Shown one piece after another: positions 6,054-6,840 of a DNA stretch of 6,840 nt; the first letter of the stretch is position 1, and each line of letters begins with the position of its first letter. The position numbers were made by a program, and so were the translations under genes. The DNA lies in the NCBI GenBank assembly GCA_020346205.1, contig CP070776.1:1252857-1259696 (forward strand). The letters are read 5' to 3'. The notes under the pieces are model-generated. The model was given only the letters and a program-made list of their open reading frames with translations. It made no database searches and was not told where the DNA came from. The stretch is from Deltaproteobacteria bacterium. Its GTDB lineage: Bacteria; Desulfobacterota; Desulfobulbia; Desulfobulbales; BM004.

Positions 6054-6840
6054 TTATTTTTTGTTCAGGGGTAGCCTGATCGAAAATTTGGCGCCCTTAC
6101 CGAGTTCAGACTCTACATCCATTGTACCCTGGTGGGCAACTGTAATAAGAAAATAACTGACAGCAAGACCAAGCCCGATTCCTTCTCCAGGAGGTTTTGT
6201 TGTAAAAAAGGGCTCAAATATTCTGCGCTGCACTGTTTCATCCATACCGGGTCCGTTATCCTCCACCTCAATAAGGATCATGTTTTTCTCAACCTCGTGT
6301 TTTGTACGCAGGATAATTTTAGGTTCTGCGGGAGGATTCTCCTGTTCCAATATAGCCTGGGCCGAATTACGGATCACATTGCGCATCACCTGTTCTATTT
6401 CAGAGGTTATGCAGGGCACATCAGGAAGATCAGGGGCATATTCCTTGACAAGTTCAATTTTGTTAAAATCAAACTTATCTGCATCTTCTTCATCCAAAAC
6501 AATTAAATCAAGGAGACTGTTCAGCAACCTTTCCAAGTTTCTTAACTCCTTCGGAGCCTGATGTACTTGGCTGAACTGCAGCATGTATGAAATTATATCT
6601 GAGGCTCTTTTTCCTGAACTCCTTATGCCCTCGATAAATTTTGGAATCTGGCGGTCACTCATATAGGAACCGACTTTTACAAGATCAACGCCATGCTCCT
6701 TGGCCACCTCAACATTCTTGGGTAATTCAGGAGACAGACGTCGCAAAACATTCTGGGCTCCCTGGATAATCCCTCCCAATGGATTATTAATCTCGTGGGC
6801 CATTCCTTCAACAAGCCCTACCACTGAAGTTATTTTTTCC
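6054..6840 (-). CDS. Sensor histidine kinase, C-terminal catalytic part (5' truncated by window edge)
   Basis: The frame is open to the right edge (EKITSVVGLVEGMAHEINNP), so the sensor part lies outside the window and the GTG at 6824 is not the start. In the 261 visible residues the H-box has His15 in MAHEINNPL, followed by a dimerisation domain with a long insertion (about 30-70) of a kind I recall from delta-proteobacterial kinases. The ATP-binding domain shows the N-box (NVIRNSAQAI, Asn158), the G1 box DNGPGM (194-199), and the F and G2 boxes FFTTKPPGEGIGLGL (211-225). The enzyme autophosphorylates His15 and passes the phosphate to a receiver Asp. It ends 49 nt before the REC-GAF-HD-GYP gene on the same strand, so the two probably form an operon and a signalling pair. 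What it senses cannot be told here. Confidence 0.95.
   Translation of the reverse strand, partial: EKITSVVGLVEGMAHEINNPLGGIIQGAQNVLRRLSPELPKNVEVAKEHGVDLVKVGSYMSDRQIPKFIEGIRSSGKRASDIISYMLQFSQVHQAPKELRNLERLLNSLLDLIVLDEEDADKFDFNKIELVKEYAPDLPDVPCITSEIEQVMRNVIRNSAQAILEQENPPAEPKIILRTKHEVEKNMILIEVEDNGPGMDETVQRRIFEPFFTTKPPGEGIGLGLAVSYFLITVAHQGTMDVESELGKGAKFSIRLPLNKK

Noticed and set aside
6132..6561. Two plus-strand frames of 93 and 124 codons
   Set aside because: Both are antisense to the intact histidine kinase ATP-binding region and have low-complexity Phe/Ser-rich translations typical of shadows.

Overview
The window looks like ordinary chromosomal DNA of a Gram-negative anaerobe, most likely a member of the Desulfobacterota (Desulfobacterales-like). 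This is an inference from gene style: a small two-CW cysteine protein, a histidine kinase with an extended H-box domain, and a REC-GAF-HD-GYP regulator of a kind common there. Base composition is moderate by eye, with no abrupt change suggesting recent transfer. I see no tRNA, rRNA, CRISPR array, insertion sequence or phage gene.

Layout from left to right. Positions 2-1069 (+) hold the C-terminal two thirds of a hydantoinase B/oxoprolinase-family subunit whose start lies off the left edge; a perfect 9-bp hairpin is wrapped around its stop codon. From 1120 to 3539 four genes lie on the minus strand. In transcription order they are hisI (with an unusual four-cysteine N-terminal extension), hisG (ATGA overlap with hisI), engB (57 nt later), and a small two-CW cysteine protein (105 nt after engB). 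The 338-bp gap at 3540-3877 separates the divergent hisI and slyD-like genes; it holds a 10-bp perfect inverted repeat and a short palindrome over a TTGACA hexamer. A SlyD-like FKBP prolyl isomerase follows at 3878-4315 (+). It meets, tail to tail with only 6 bp between stop codons, a REC-coiled coil-GAF-HD-GYP response regulator (4322-6004, -). Upstream of that regulator, 49 nt away on the same strand, is the C-terminal part of a histidine kinase that runs off the right edge.

How the genes work together. HisG and HisI catalyse steps 1 and 3 of histidine synthesis and appear translationally coupled. EngB (ribosome assembly GTPase) probably shares their transcript. The kinase and the HD-GYP regulator form a plausible two-component pair that would convert a signal into cyclic-di-GMP breakdown. 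I find no clear undescribed multi-gene system. The points most worth a second look are the cysteine extension of HisI, the Gly-to-Glu change in the PRPP-binding loop of HisG, the paired palindromes in the hisI/slyD gap, and the two tiny leader reading frames in front of the slyD-like gene, which lacks a well-placed ribosome binding site of its own.
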